In this document: positions 53,836 through 61,004 of the stretch, in pieces
Position numbering within the stretch: position 1 is the stretch's first letter
How the letters are laid out: every line of letters begins with the position of its first letter
From: JAUVKT01 sp942491535
Lineage (GTDB): Bacteria > Bacteroidota > Bacteroidia > Bacteroidales > VadinHA17
Reading direction: 5' to 3'
NCBI GenBank assembly: GCA_942491535.1
Contig: CALOBV010000012.1
Span: 62,001 to 126,000, forward strand
DNA length: 64,000 nt
Notes under the pieces: generated by a model
Told to the model about the DNA's origin: nothing
What the model saw: the letters and a program-made list of their open reading frames with translations, nothing else
The model's database searches: none
Position numbers and translations under genes: made by a program

Positions 53836-54381
53836 ATGAGAAATATAAACCTGTTAATATCGCTGCTTGTAATTTTCTTTTTCGTGTCTGCACTAAGCGG
53901 ATGCAAGAAAGAAGAGCAAAGGTTTAGCGGGACTGATACCATAGATAATATCCTTGTTCCCAGTGGTCAGACTTTTGCTATTTTCGGGTTTTCGTTTGAA
54001 CAGGGAGAGGTAATCTCGAACCTTGAGCCTCCGGGACCAGATGTCACAATACACCTGGAGACAGATATTGGCGGTGTAATAGGTAAATACTTTGGTACTG
54101 TCAACCTGGTAGAATCCTTTGCCCTGGAAGGAGAATACCAGGGCGCCACAGAGGCAAAGACCGCTTTTAATAATTTACTTGAAGTTGGGACGCGCACATG
54201 GCAACCGGCAGCCTGGGATGTTGAGGAAAACCAGGTCTGGCTTTTTAAAACTTCAGAGGGCAACTATGTTAAGTTCAGGATTATTGAAATACAGGTCGAC
54301 GAACAACAGGATCCTCCATATATTGAAGTGACATTTGAGTGGCGCATTCAGCCCGACGGGTCTGATATTTTTAGTAAATAA
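53836..54381 (+). CDS. Lipoprotein of unknown function
   Basis: A 181-residue lipoprotein: LLVIFFFVSALSGC puts the lipidated Cys at residue 23, followed by KKEEQRFSG. The mature part is beta-rich with aromatic residues (FAIFGFSFEQGE, AAWDVEENQVWLFKT) and ends DGSDIFSK. I do not recognise the family. It sits 14 bp after pgk and shares the TAATG junction with the LuxE-like gene, so its translation is probably coupled to that gene. Confidence 0.85.
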   Translation: MRNINLLISLLVIFFFVSALSGCKKEEQRFSGTDTIDNILVPSGQTFAIFGFSFEQGEVISNLEPPGPDVTIHLETDIGGVIGKYFGTVNLVESFALEGEYQGATEAKTAFNNLLEVGTRTWQPAAWDVEENQVWLFKTSEGNYVKFRIIEIQVDEQQDPPYIEVTFEWRIQPDGSDIFSK

Positions 54382-55364
54382 TGTTGTTCCACGATGAAAA
54401 TAGACCTTTCTCAATTTCGTCGGAGCATGAGTTTGCTTCACTGGCCCTTGATATTTTCAGATATCAGTCGGTCAATAACATTGTATACAGGGATTACCTG
54501 GAAGCTCTCGGAATAAGAGCCGGGGATATTGATACAGTTGATAAAATACCCTTCCTTCCAATTAGCTTGTTTAAAAACCGCAGGGTAGTTTCAGGAAACT
54601 TTACCCCGGAGGCTCTTTTCAGGAGCAGTGGCACAGGCGGAATGCAAAACAGCCTGCACCATATAAGGAAGCTGTCGATATATGAGAGGAGCTTCTTAAG
54701 CAGCTTTTCATTGTTCTACGGTGATCCTTCCTTAATTACTTTCTATGCCCTTCTTCCATCCTATCTCGAAAGGAACGACTCATCTCTTGTATTTATGGCC
54801 GACAGGCTTATAAAAAAGAACAGCAGGGGAAGGGGTGGTTTCTTCCTTTCCAATTACGTGGAGCTTATAAATAGCATAAAAAGATCATTAGACGAGGGAG
54901 AGAAAGTTTTGCTGCTGGGAGTATCTTTCGCCTTGCTTGACCTTGCAGAAAAGTACAGTCCTGATTTATCGGGAGTAACTGTGATGGAGACCGGAGGGAT
55001 GAAGGGAAGGAGAAAGGAGATAGTAAGACAGGAGCTTCACTCAGTACTTAAGGCCGGTTTAAATATCAAATCTGTTCATTCTGAATATGGTATGACAGAA
55101 TTACTGAGCCAGGCCTGGTCGTCGGGCGACGGAGTATTCAAAACACCTCCGTGGATGAGGATAGTAATTCGTGATCCCCTCGATCCGATGTCTGTTGTAA
55201 GTAATGGAAGAACAGGAGGAATAAATATTATTGACCTGGCGAATATATATTCCTGTTCATTTATTGAAACAGCCGACCTGGGAGTGCTGGCTGAAGACGG
55301 CTCATTTGAAGTAAGAGGGCGATTTGATTCAAGTGATATAAGAGGCTGTAACCTTTTGATCTAG
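54381..55364 (+). CDS. LuxE/PaaK-like acyl-protein synthetase family protein
   Basis: A 327-residue member of the LuxE-like acyl-protein synthetase/acyltransferase family in the ANL (adenylate-forming) superfamily. IPFLPISLFKNRRVVSG, LFRSSGTGGMQNSLHHI (phosphate-binding-like), VTVMETGGMKGRRKEI, HSEYGMTELLSQAW and FETADLG-like FIETADLGVLAEDGSFEVRGR show the AMP-forming pattern. The large C-terminal lid of full ANL enzymes is reduced. The substrate is unknown; related proteins occur in surface-polymer and aryl-polyene contexts. Its ATG overlaps the lipoprotein stop by 1 bp. Confidence 0.82.
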   Translation: MLFHDENRPFSISSEHEFASLALDIFRYQSVNNIVYRDYLEALGIRAGDIDTVDKIPFLPISLFKNRRVVSGNFTPEALFRSSGTGGMQNSLHHIRKLSIYERSFLSSFSLFYGDPSLITFYALLPSYLERNDSSLVFMADRLIKKNSRGRGGFFLSNYVELINSIKRSLDEGEKVLLLGVSFALLDLAEKYSPDLSGVTVMETGGMKGRRKEIVRQELHSVLKAGLNIKSVHSEYGMTELLSQAWSSGDGVFKTPPWMRIVIRDPLDPMSVVSNGRTGGINIIDLANIYSCSFIETADLGVLAEDGSFEVRGRFDSSDIRGCNLLI

Positions 55365-55382
55365 GGACTAAAAGCTAAGGAC

Positions 55383-55412
55383 AAAGGACGAAGGGTTTTC
55401 CCTTGGTCCTTT
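55383..55412 (+). terminator. Strong hairpin after the LuxE-like gene
   Basis: AAAGGAC-G-AAGGG (55383-55395) pairs with CCCTT-G-GTCCTTT (55400-55412) around a TTTT loop, giving 12 pairs and one G-G mismatch. It begins 18 bp after the stop. The lack of a long T-run after it makes it a weak intrinsic terminator by form, but an effective 3' stabiliser or stop for both directions. Confidence 0.65.
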
Positions 55413-55425
55413 GCCCTTAATCTTT

Positions 55426-55513
55426 TGTCATTCCGAGCTAGCCCGCAAGGGCGACGAGGAATCTAAATCAAGGTTATAGATCCCTCACCCAAGTTCCTGG
55501 GTTCGGGATGACA
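55426..55513. repeat. Interspersed palindrome (TGTCATTCCGAG type)
   Basis: TGTCATTCCGAG at the left end is matched by TTCGGGATGACA at the right end in inverted orientation, and an inner arm GAGGAATCT pairs with AGATCCCTC. The element ends 1 bp before the C1-peptidase stop. The same wording (TCATTCCGAG ... GAGGAATCT) occurs, as I recall, as a dispersed palindromic repeat in other Bacteroidota genomes. Confidence 0.75.
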
Positions 55514-56716
55514 CTAGAATCCTAATTTTTTTCTCATATCTGCCGGTACAGCATCTTTATGTACCATAATAAAGATAACCTTTGCACGTACATAGCTTTC
55601 CGACATATTCAGGTAGCCTCCGAATTTGTTCCTGTCGGTTCCCCATGAATTCTTTGTTATATAGTATTTCGTGCCGTTCTGGTCTTTTACTGTACCAGTA
55701 ATATGCATTAGGTGGTCGTCAGTTGTTACAAAGCTTTCGTAACCGGCCTGTCGGATATCCTGAGTTACATTTATTTCAGGGAATGGCTTATTGAATTTAT
55801 ATACTTCCTCGAGCCTCATAGCAGGAGTCATATCTTCAAATCTTGCCCTGTCGGTACCTGAAAAATCCTCTGTATGCATTACGTCGGGGTTTATTGCCAC
55901 ACCATTGGTATGAGAGAATCCCTTTTCACTTACATCGCCATCCCAGTTAACGGTATAGCCATTTTCAAGAGCATAGTCCTGTATCTCTATCAGCTCATCA
56001 AGAGGCACATTATAAAATCTATCGTGGGTCCAGTTATCAGGAACTTCAAGAGTTCCTTTTGTATAGAAGGGAAAATGATTGAATGAGGTTATTTCAACAT
56101 AATCATCGGGGTTAATACCAAGCTCCTTTGCAAAACTCTCAGGGCTATAGTTTTTTCCTTTGTAAGTGAAGCTTTCGGGAACCTCTCCAAGATAGGTGTC
56201 GAGAATTCCGTTCACGATTGCATGATACTGATCGCTTTGTTTCCTGAGCTTTACAGGCACCTCTGATACGGCTGTAATAAATGCCAGCATCTCACTATGG
56301 TTGTGAGTCTCAGAGCCGTAATTTAAGCCGGCATAAACTTCGTCAGGGACAATTCCATCATTCGAAAATATTCTCATCCAGTCGTGAGCAAGTGATCCCT
56401 GTGACACATTTCCATTGCCCCGTCTCAGGTAATTATCGTTCAGGCGGTCAATATAGTTCTGGCGAACTATATACATTTCCGAAAGGTCATATTCGCCTTT
56501 CCCCGTGCGGAGAAGCTCCGATTCGATGAAAGATGTAGTGGCAAAGCACCAGCAGGTACCTGTTCTTGACTGGTTTTTTACTGATGTTGCAGGGAGGTTG
56601 ATAAGCTCTGTAAATTGATACCCTTCCTCTTCAGCTGTTTTTGATTTTTTCTTCTGTGCGCTAAGGTTTAGAACACTGATACACAACAATAGTGTAAATA
56701 GAATTTTGATTTTCAT
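55514..56716 (-). CDS. Secreted C1-family cysteine peptidase (aminopeptidase C/bleomycin hydrolase type)
   Basis: A 400-residue papain-fold peptidase with a signal peptide (KIKILFTLLLCISVLNLSAQ). The catalytic cysteine is in SRTGTCWCFATTSFIESEL, the histidine in TDDHLMHITGTVKD and the asparagine in YITKNSWGTD. The overall layout, including a long insertion between Cys and His, resembles PepC and bleomycin hydrolase, but here the enzyme is exported. It lacks a T9SS C-terminal domain, so it should be periplasmic. A palindrome (56794-56807) lies 78 bp upstream. Confidence 0.92.
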   Translation of the reverse strand: MKIKILFTLLLCISVLNLSAQKKKSKTAEEEGYQFTELINLPATSVKNQSRTGTCWCFATTSFIESELLRTGKGEYDLSEMYIVRQNYIDRLNDNYLRRGNGNVSQGSLAHDWMRIFSNDGIVPDEVYAGLNYGSETHNHSEMLAFITAVSEVPVKLRKQSDQYHAIVNGILDTYLGEVPESFTYKGKNYSPESFAKELGINPDDYVEITSFNHFPFYTKGTLEVPDNWTHDRFYNVPLDELIEIQDYALENGYTVNWDGDVSEKGFSHTNGVAINPDVMHTEDFSGTDRARFEDMTPAMRLEEVYKFNKPFPEINVTQDIRQAGYESFVTTDDHLMHITGTVKDQNGTKYYITKNSWGTDRNKFGGYLNMSESYVRAKVIFIMVHKDAVPADMRKKLGF

Positions 56717-56793
56717 ATTGTAGTAGTTTTATGGTTGTAGAATGATATTTACAGATACAAATATACCTGATAAAGGTTTTTAATTTTACATCC

Positions 56794-56807
56794 CTGTTCT
56801 AGAACAG
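56794..56807. promoter_or_regulatory. Perfect palindrome CTGTTCTAGAACAG
   Basis: A 14-bp perfect palindrome followed on the plus strand by TTTTT. It lies between the mmcQ 3' end and the start of the C1-peptidase gene. On the minus strand, where both neighbours are transcribed, no T-run follows, so an operator is as likely as a terminator. Confidence 0.4.
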
Positions 56808-56819
56808 TTTTTCACGGAT

Positions 56820-57137
56820 TTATTTTTTTGTGATAAGATTATAGGAATGATCGATCAGTTCTTTGATAAGTGAGGGTTCAATATTCCCATTCAGTCTGAC
56901 AGCATTCCAGTGCTGCTTGTTCAGGTGGTATGCACCTGTAATTTCGGGGTACTGTTCTCTCAGCTCAATTGCTTTTTCCGGATCACATTTCAGGCTGATC
57001 CCTCTTTCGTCATCCGACAGATCCAGTATGGCAAAGATTCTCCCTGCCTTAAACACCAGGGCGGTATCATTAAACGGGAAACTCTCGGTGACCCCCGGTA
57101 AGGATATACAGTATTCTCTTACTTCTTCAAGGTTCAT
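56820..57137 (-). CDS. MmcQ/YjbR-family protein
   Basis: A 105-residue protein of the MmcQ/YjbR family (CyaY-like fold, often called DNA-binding). Typical stretches are VREYCISLPGVTESFPFNDT, VFKAGRIFAILDL, ISLKCDPEKAIELREQYP and AYHLNKQHWNAVRLNG. Exact role unknown. The ATG abuts an octamer array (57138-57193) that must lie in its leader or promoter. Confidence 0.93.
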   Translation of the reverse strand: MNLEEVREYCISLPGVTESFPFNDTALVFKAGRIFAILDLSDDERGISLKCDPEKAIELREQYPEITGAYHLNKQHWNAVRLNGNIEPSLIKELIDHSYNLITKK

Positions 57138-57248
57138 GTTTAATTGTTGAGTTGTTGAATCGTTAAATTGTTAAATTGTTGAGTTGTTGTATTTTATTTC
57201 CCTTTTCCCTTAGCCCTTAGCCCTTAGCTCTTAGCTCTTCGCCCTTAG
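57138..57248. repeat. Octamer array (GTTNAATT) and CCCTTAG heptamer array
   Basis: Seven octamers (GTTTAATT, GTTGAGTT, GTTGAATC, GTTAAATT twice, GTTGAGTT, GTTGTATT) cover 57138-57193, starting at the base after the mmcQ start codon. Seven heptamers (CCCTTTT, CCCTTAG three times, CTCTTAG, CTCTTCG, CCCTTAG) cover 57200-57248 and end 2 bp before the yraN stop codon. Confidence 0.93.
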
Positions 57249-57250
57249 CC

Positions 57251-57613
57251 TCAGAGAGTAGGATAAAAGGCATCTTCAATATGTTCTATTTCAAACCTCC
57301 TGCCGTCCACTACAACAGAAACAATATCAAAGCGGGCATCTTTTTCGGGCATGGTGCGTTCGATGTAGGTCTGAGCGGCGTATATCAAATTTCTTTGCTT
57401 TGGCACAGAAACAGCTTCGCGAGGATGTAATTGAAAATCAATGGTTCTTGTTTTGACTTCAACAAATACTATATTGTTATCGTCTTCGGCAATTATATCT
57501 ATCTCCTTCCGCCCGGTAACCCAGTTACGTTCAACAATCCTGTAGCCTTTTGAAAGCAAATAATTAGCTGCTATATTTTCGCCTCTTTTACCCAGCGAAT
57601 GCGATTCGGCCAT
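57251..57613 (-). CDS. YraN-family (UPF0102) nuclease-fold protein
   Basis: A 120-residue protein with a predicted Holliday-junction-resolvase-like endonuclease fold. GKRGENIAANYLLSKGY, KEIDIIAEDDNNIVFVEVKTR (the E...D...EVK nuclease pattern) and the C-terminal RFDIVSVVVDG are diagnostic. The biological role is not settled. It follows the response-regulator gene by 11 bp. Confidence 0.94.
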   Translation of the reverse strand: MAESHSLGKRGENIAANYLLSKGYRIVERNWVTGRKEIDIIAEDDNNIVFVEVKTRTIDFQLHPREAVSVPKQRNLIYAAQTYIERTMPEKDARFDIVSVVVDGRRFEIEHIEDAFYPTL

Positions 57614-57624
57614 AACAGGAGCAA

Positions 57625-58269
57625 TTAAATCTCAATAATTTTATTTTTAATAGCATGAAGTATCAGACTGGCCGTATTTTTCGAATTAGTCTTACTCAAA
57701 AGATTAGCCCTGTGCTTATCAACGGTTCTCTTGCTTATAAAGAGTGTATCGGCAATTTCCTGGTTTGATAGTCCTTCGCAAATTTTAAGAAGTATTTCCT
57801 TCTCTCTTTTTGACAGGTTCGCGATCTTGCTTTCTGTCTCTCGTGTCTTGATCTTCTGGATTACATTATAAAGTAGTTCCTGGGAGAAGTAATTGCCTCC
57901 GCCATTAACAGTAATTATTGCTTCTTTTACTTCAGAAATATCCGAATCTTTTAGTATAAATCCTTTTGCCCCGGCCTCTACCATCCTGTAGTAGTACTCT
58001 TCTTCACCATACATTGATAGAGCAATTACTTTTATATCTGGATTTACCTCTATGCATTTCCTGGTAGCTTCAATACCATCGAGCAGGGGCATATCTATAT
58101 CCATTAGCACCACATCACAGCCACAATTAGCAACTATCTTAACAACTTCTTCTCCATTACTTGCTTCTCCAACGACCGAAAATTCGTCAAATGCATTGAG
58201 CAGGATTCTAAGTCCGTTTCTGAACAATTGATGATCATCGGCTAAAACTACCTGAATACTTTTACTCAT
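57625..58269 (-). CDS. NarL/FixJ-type response regulator
   Basis: A 214-residue regulator. The receiver domain has Asp-Asp at VVLADDHQLFRNGLRILL, the phosphoacceptor in CDVVLMDIDMPLLDG (about Asp56) and the conserved lysine in GFILKDSD. The C-terminal LuxR-type HTH is KREKEILLKICEGLSNQEIA plus KRTVDKHRANLLSK. It overlaps the histidine-kinase gene by 8 bp, so the two form a cognate pair. Target genes unknown. Confidence 0.95.
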   Translation of the reverse strand: MSKSIQVVLADDHQLFRNGLRILLNAFDEFSVVGEASNGEEVVKIVANCGCDVVLMDIDMPLLDGIEATRKCIEVNPDIKVIALSMYGEEEYYYRMVEAGAKGFILKDSDISEVKEAIITVNGGGNYFSQELLYNVIQKIKTRETESKIANLSKREKEILLKICEGLSNQEIADTLFISKRTVDKHRANLLSKTNSKNTASLILHAIKNKIIEI

Positions 58270-59239
58270 AATCCGAGTTTCTTATTTCTTTATTTAATTT
58301 GATCCTGATAATCGCCTGCATCCCATTCCCCGGGCTGCTGTCAAGGAAGAGTACCCCGTCTACCGACTTAACCCTTGTATGTATATTTGAGATGCCCATG
58401 CCATTGTTTTCTCCATTTCCACCCTCGCTTACCTCAAAACCACGTCCATTATCAATGTACTGCAAAATAAGAAATTTTCCGTGTATATTAAGTTCGATAT
58501 TTATATTTGCTGCCCCGCTGTGTTTAATAGAATTATTAATTAATTCGCACACCGATCTGTAAAGTACTACCTCAACATCAGCATTTAACCTTTCCTCCCC
58601 GAGGTTTGTGTCAAAACTAATATTTACAGATTTAGTCTGGTTGATTTTTGAAATAAATGACTTGCTTGCACTCACCAGTCCAAAATTAGTGAGGATATGA
58701 GGGCTGAGGGTATTGCTAATATTTTTTATAGTGTTAATAGCTTCATTAACAATGTGATTTGTGTTTTCAAGGATTTTTTTATCGGTGGACGTTTTGGCTC
58801 TTTCGGTGAGAGCTGAAACAGACATTTTTACTGTTGAAAGTAGTGGTCCGAGATCGTCGTGCAGGTCTTTGGCAAATCTCTTTCTTTCGTTTTCTTCTGT
58901 ATTGATTATTGCATGGAGAACACTTCTCTCGGATTTTTCACGATCTATTTCAGCTTTTTTGAGAGACAGGAACAACTCTCTTATCAGGATTACGCCGGCA
59001 AAAATAAATATCGAGACCAATGTGCCCATCCATGCATCTATCATTTGCATCTCGGGAGCAGAAACACCTTTTGTAAGTTCAATCAGTTGAATAATCTTAC
59101 GGGCAGCCATAAAAGTAAAAGCCAACGATAGCAGGATCCATGAGATACGATATTTTGTGAGCCTCATAAACCTGAGGGCAATTGAGGCAGCAACAATTTG
59201 AAGACCTATAGATATAACAAGGGCCAGAAGAGAAATCAT
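58262..59239 (-). CDS. Sensor histidine kinase (HisKA_3/NarX-like)
   Basis: A 325-residue kinase. The first 95 residues contain about four membrane helices without a large periplasmic domain (ALVISIGLQIVAASIALRFM, WMGTLVSIFIFAGVILI), so the signal is probably sensed in the membrane. The phosphorylated histidine is in RFAKDLHDDLGPLLSTVKMS; the ATPase domain shows CELINNSIKHSG, DNGRGFEV and NNGMGISNIHTRVKSVDG. It is co-translated with the response regulator through an 8-bp overlap. Confidence 0.95.
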   Translation of the reverse strand: MISLLALVISIGLQIVAASIALRFMRLTKYRISWILLSLAFTFMAARKIIQLIELTKGVSAPEMQMIDAWMGTLVSIFIFAGVILIRELFLSLKKAEIDREKSERSVLHAIINTEENERKRFAKDLHDDLGPLLSTVKMSVSALTERAKTSTDKKILENTNHIVNEAINTIKNISNTLSPHILTNFGLVSASKSFISKINQTKSVNISFDTNLGEERLNADVEVVLYRSVCELINNSIKHSGAANINIELNIHGKFLILQYIDNGRGFEVSEGGNGENNGMGISNIHTRVKSVDGVLFLDSSPGNGMQAIIRIKLNKEIRNSDYE

Positions 59240-59482
59240 TTTATTGATATATTGATTCTGGTGTAAAAGTACAAGATAAAGTTGAAATGGTTGAAACTGG
59301 GATGAAAAGGTTGAAACTGGGGTGAAAAGGTTGAAATTTTCCTTACGCCTCTTATTCTGTCTTTTCCTTTTGTCTTTTGTCTTTGTCTTTCTTCCCTCTT
59401 TTTCCTTACTGCCTCCTTTTTCTGTCTTTTCCCTTTCTCTTTCTCTTTCTTTCCTCCTCTGCTCAGTTCTGGCTCCTCGCTA

Positions 59483-59503
59483 AATTGATCCACCGGATCA
59501 ATT
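59483..59503. promoter_or_regulatory. Perfect palindrome, arms AATTGATCC and GGATCAATT
   Basis: Nine-base arms flank an ACC centre. Its place in the divergent region, about 240 bp from the kinase start and 70 bp before waaA, fits an operator better than a terminator, since both genes are read away from it. Confidence 0.45.
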
Positions 59504-59535
59504 ATTAACGCTCGGCCCTCTTTTTACTTTTTCCT

Positions 59536-59570
59536 TTTGTCTTTCGTCTTTTGTCTTTTAATTATCTTTG
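59536..59570 (+). promoter_or_regulatory. Promoter for waaA (TTTG-N23-TATCTTTG)
   Basis: TTTG at 59536-59539 lies inside a CTTTTGT heptamer and is 23 bp from TATCTTTG (59563-59570). The -7 box ends only 5 bp before the likely ATG at 59576, so the mRNA may be leaderless or nearly so. Confidence 0.5.
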
Positions 59571-59575
59571 CCCCA

Positions 59576-60802
59576 ATGATGGTCCTTTATAATATCGCAA
59601 TCCGCTTCTATATATTTTCTATTTATATAGTTTCTCCTTTTAATAAGAAAGCAAGCTTATGGCTTAAGGGAAGGAAGGGATGGAAGGATGGGCTAAAAAG
59701 CAGGTTTAATAAGTCTGACAGGGTTTTCTGGGTACATTGTGCTTCGCTGGGAGAGTTTGAACAGGGACGCCCTGTAATTGAAATGATTAAGGAGAGAGAT
59801 CCTTCAATAAAAATATTTCTGACTTTTTTTTCGCCATCGGGCTACCAGGTAAGGAAAGACTACGAGATGGCTGATTATATTATGTACCTGCCGGCTGATA
59901 CACGTAATAATGCGAGGCTCTTTGTAAATCTTGTAAAACCAGATGCTGCCTTATTTATAAAGTATGAATTCTGGTATAATTACCTGGAGACGCTTCAGGA
60001 AGCTTCAATCCCCAGCTATCTGGTATCGGGTATATTCAGAAAGGAACAGTTGTTTTTCAGGTGGTATGGTCTGAGATTTTTGAAGGTGCTGAGGGGATTT
60101 ACAGAGATGTTTGTACAGGATGGAGATTCTGAAAAGCTATTAAGGGATCACGGGATAGAAAGAGTAAGGGTGAGTGGAGACACCCGTTTCGACAGGGTTT
60201 TTGATATAGCAGGAAAGTCGGCCGAACTGGAGATACTTAAACTCTTTTGTGTAAATAGGGATGCAATCATTGCGGGTAGCTCCTGGCCTGCCGAGGAGGA
60301 TATGATATGCAGGTATATTAACCTCAGCTCTGATAAAAGAAAGTGGCTTATTGCTCCACATGAAATCGATGCCGAACATATTCTTTCGATTGAAAATAAA
60401 CTGGAGCTTAAATCAATCAGGTATTCAGCTGCGGTCGGAGAAAATACCGACGACTATAAGGTTTTGATTATTGATAATATTGGAATATTATCGTCGGCTT
60501 ACAGGTATGGCCGGATTGCAATAATTGGAGGAGGTTTCGGGAGGGGCATACATAATATCCTGGAACCTGCCAGCTGGGGATTACCGGTGCTTTTCGGGCC
60601 AAATCATTCTAAATTCAGGGAGGCAAAGGAATTGTTATCTTCGGGTGGGGCATTCACCTTTTCTGACAACAGGCAATTTACAGAGATACTCGACAATTTA
60701 TTGAATAATGATAAAGCACTCGAAGAAGCTTCGAAGAGTGCAACAGAGTATGTTAAAAGTAATCTTGGTGCCACCGTAAACGTTGTAGATAAGATACTTT
60801 AA
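59576..60802 (+). CDS. waaA: Kdo transferase (3-deoxy-D-manno-octulosonic acid transferase)
   Basis: A 408-residue inner-membrane-bound GT30 enzyme that adds Kdo from CMP-Kdo to lipid A. The N-terminus VLYNIAIRFYIFSIYIVSPF is the membrane anchor, followed by WLKGRKGW. FWVHCASLGEFEQGRPVIE, TFFSPSGYQVRKDY, DYIMYLPADT and KYEFWYNYLETLQ mark the family; the C-terminal half has GSSWPAEEDMI, WLIAPHEID, IIGGGFGRGIHNILEPA and FGPNHSKFREAKELL. ATG at 59576 or 59579 is the likely start; a TTG further upstream (59537) falls in repeat DNA. Confidence 0.96.
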   Translation: MMVLYNIAIRFYIFSIYIVSPFNKKASLWLKGRKGWKDGLKSRFNKSDRVFWVHCASLGEFEQGRPVIEMIKERDPSIKIFLTFFSPSGYQVRKDYEMADYIMYLPADTRNNARLFVNLVKPDAALFIKYEFWYNYLETLQEASIPSYLVSGIFRKEQLFFRWYGLRFLKVLRGFTEMFVQDGDSEKLLRDHGIERVRVSGDTRFDRVFDIAGKSAELEILKLFCVNRDAIIAGSSWPAEEDMICRYINLSSDKRKWLIAPHEIDAEHILSIENKLELKSIRYSAAVGENTDDYKVLIIDNIGILSSAYRYGRIAIIGGGFGRGIHNILEPASWGLPVLFGPNHSKFREAKELLSSGGAFTFSDNRQFTEILDNLLNNDKALEEASKSATEYVKSNLGATVNVVDKIL

Positions 60803-61004
60803 TTGTTTTCAACAAAAGCCTTCTCTCATTGTTCATAAATTGTCTATAAAAGGTTAGCGAATTATAACAGGATTAAGTGTTCAATTTAATACTTTAGAGT
60901 CCCTTTAAATGAGGAAACAAACAGCTGATAATAATGACTTCATACTACTGTAAATCAATAATATACAACGAAAAACAACTATAAACCTATTAACTTTTCC
61001 TATT

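Larger units (their letters stand above)
59240..59575. repeat. 336-bp intergenic region of pyrimidine-rich and decamer/heptamer repeats
   Basis: No gene is convincing here. It holds GTTGAAACTGG-type decamers (59281-59335), a long strand-asymmetric pyrimidine tract (59350-59460) with CTTTTGT heptamers, a palindrome (59483-59503) and a second heptamer array CTTTTTC, CTTTTGT, CTTTCGT, CTTTTGT, CTTTTAA (59527-59561). It separates the divergent histidine kinase and waaA genes and should contain both promoters. Confidence 0.85.

Noticed and set aside
59236..59493. An 85-codon minus-strand reading frame rich in Lys, Arg and Glu
   Set aside because: It is made of the pyrimidine tract and decamer repeats read backwards and resembles no protein.
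60803..61004. tRNA or other structured RNA gene before the last receptor
   Set aside because: No cloverleaf, T-loop motif or stable long hairpin is visible in this AT-rich gap.
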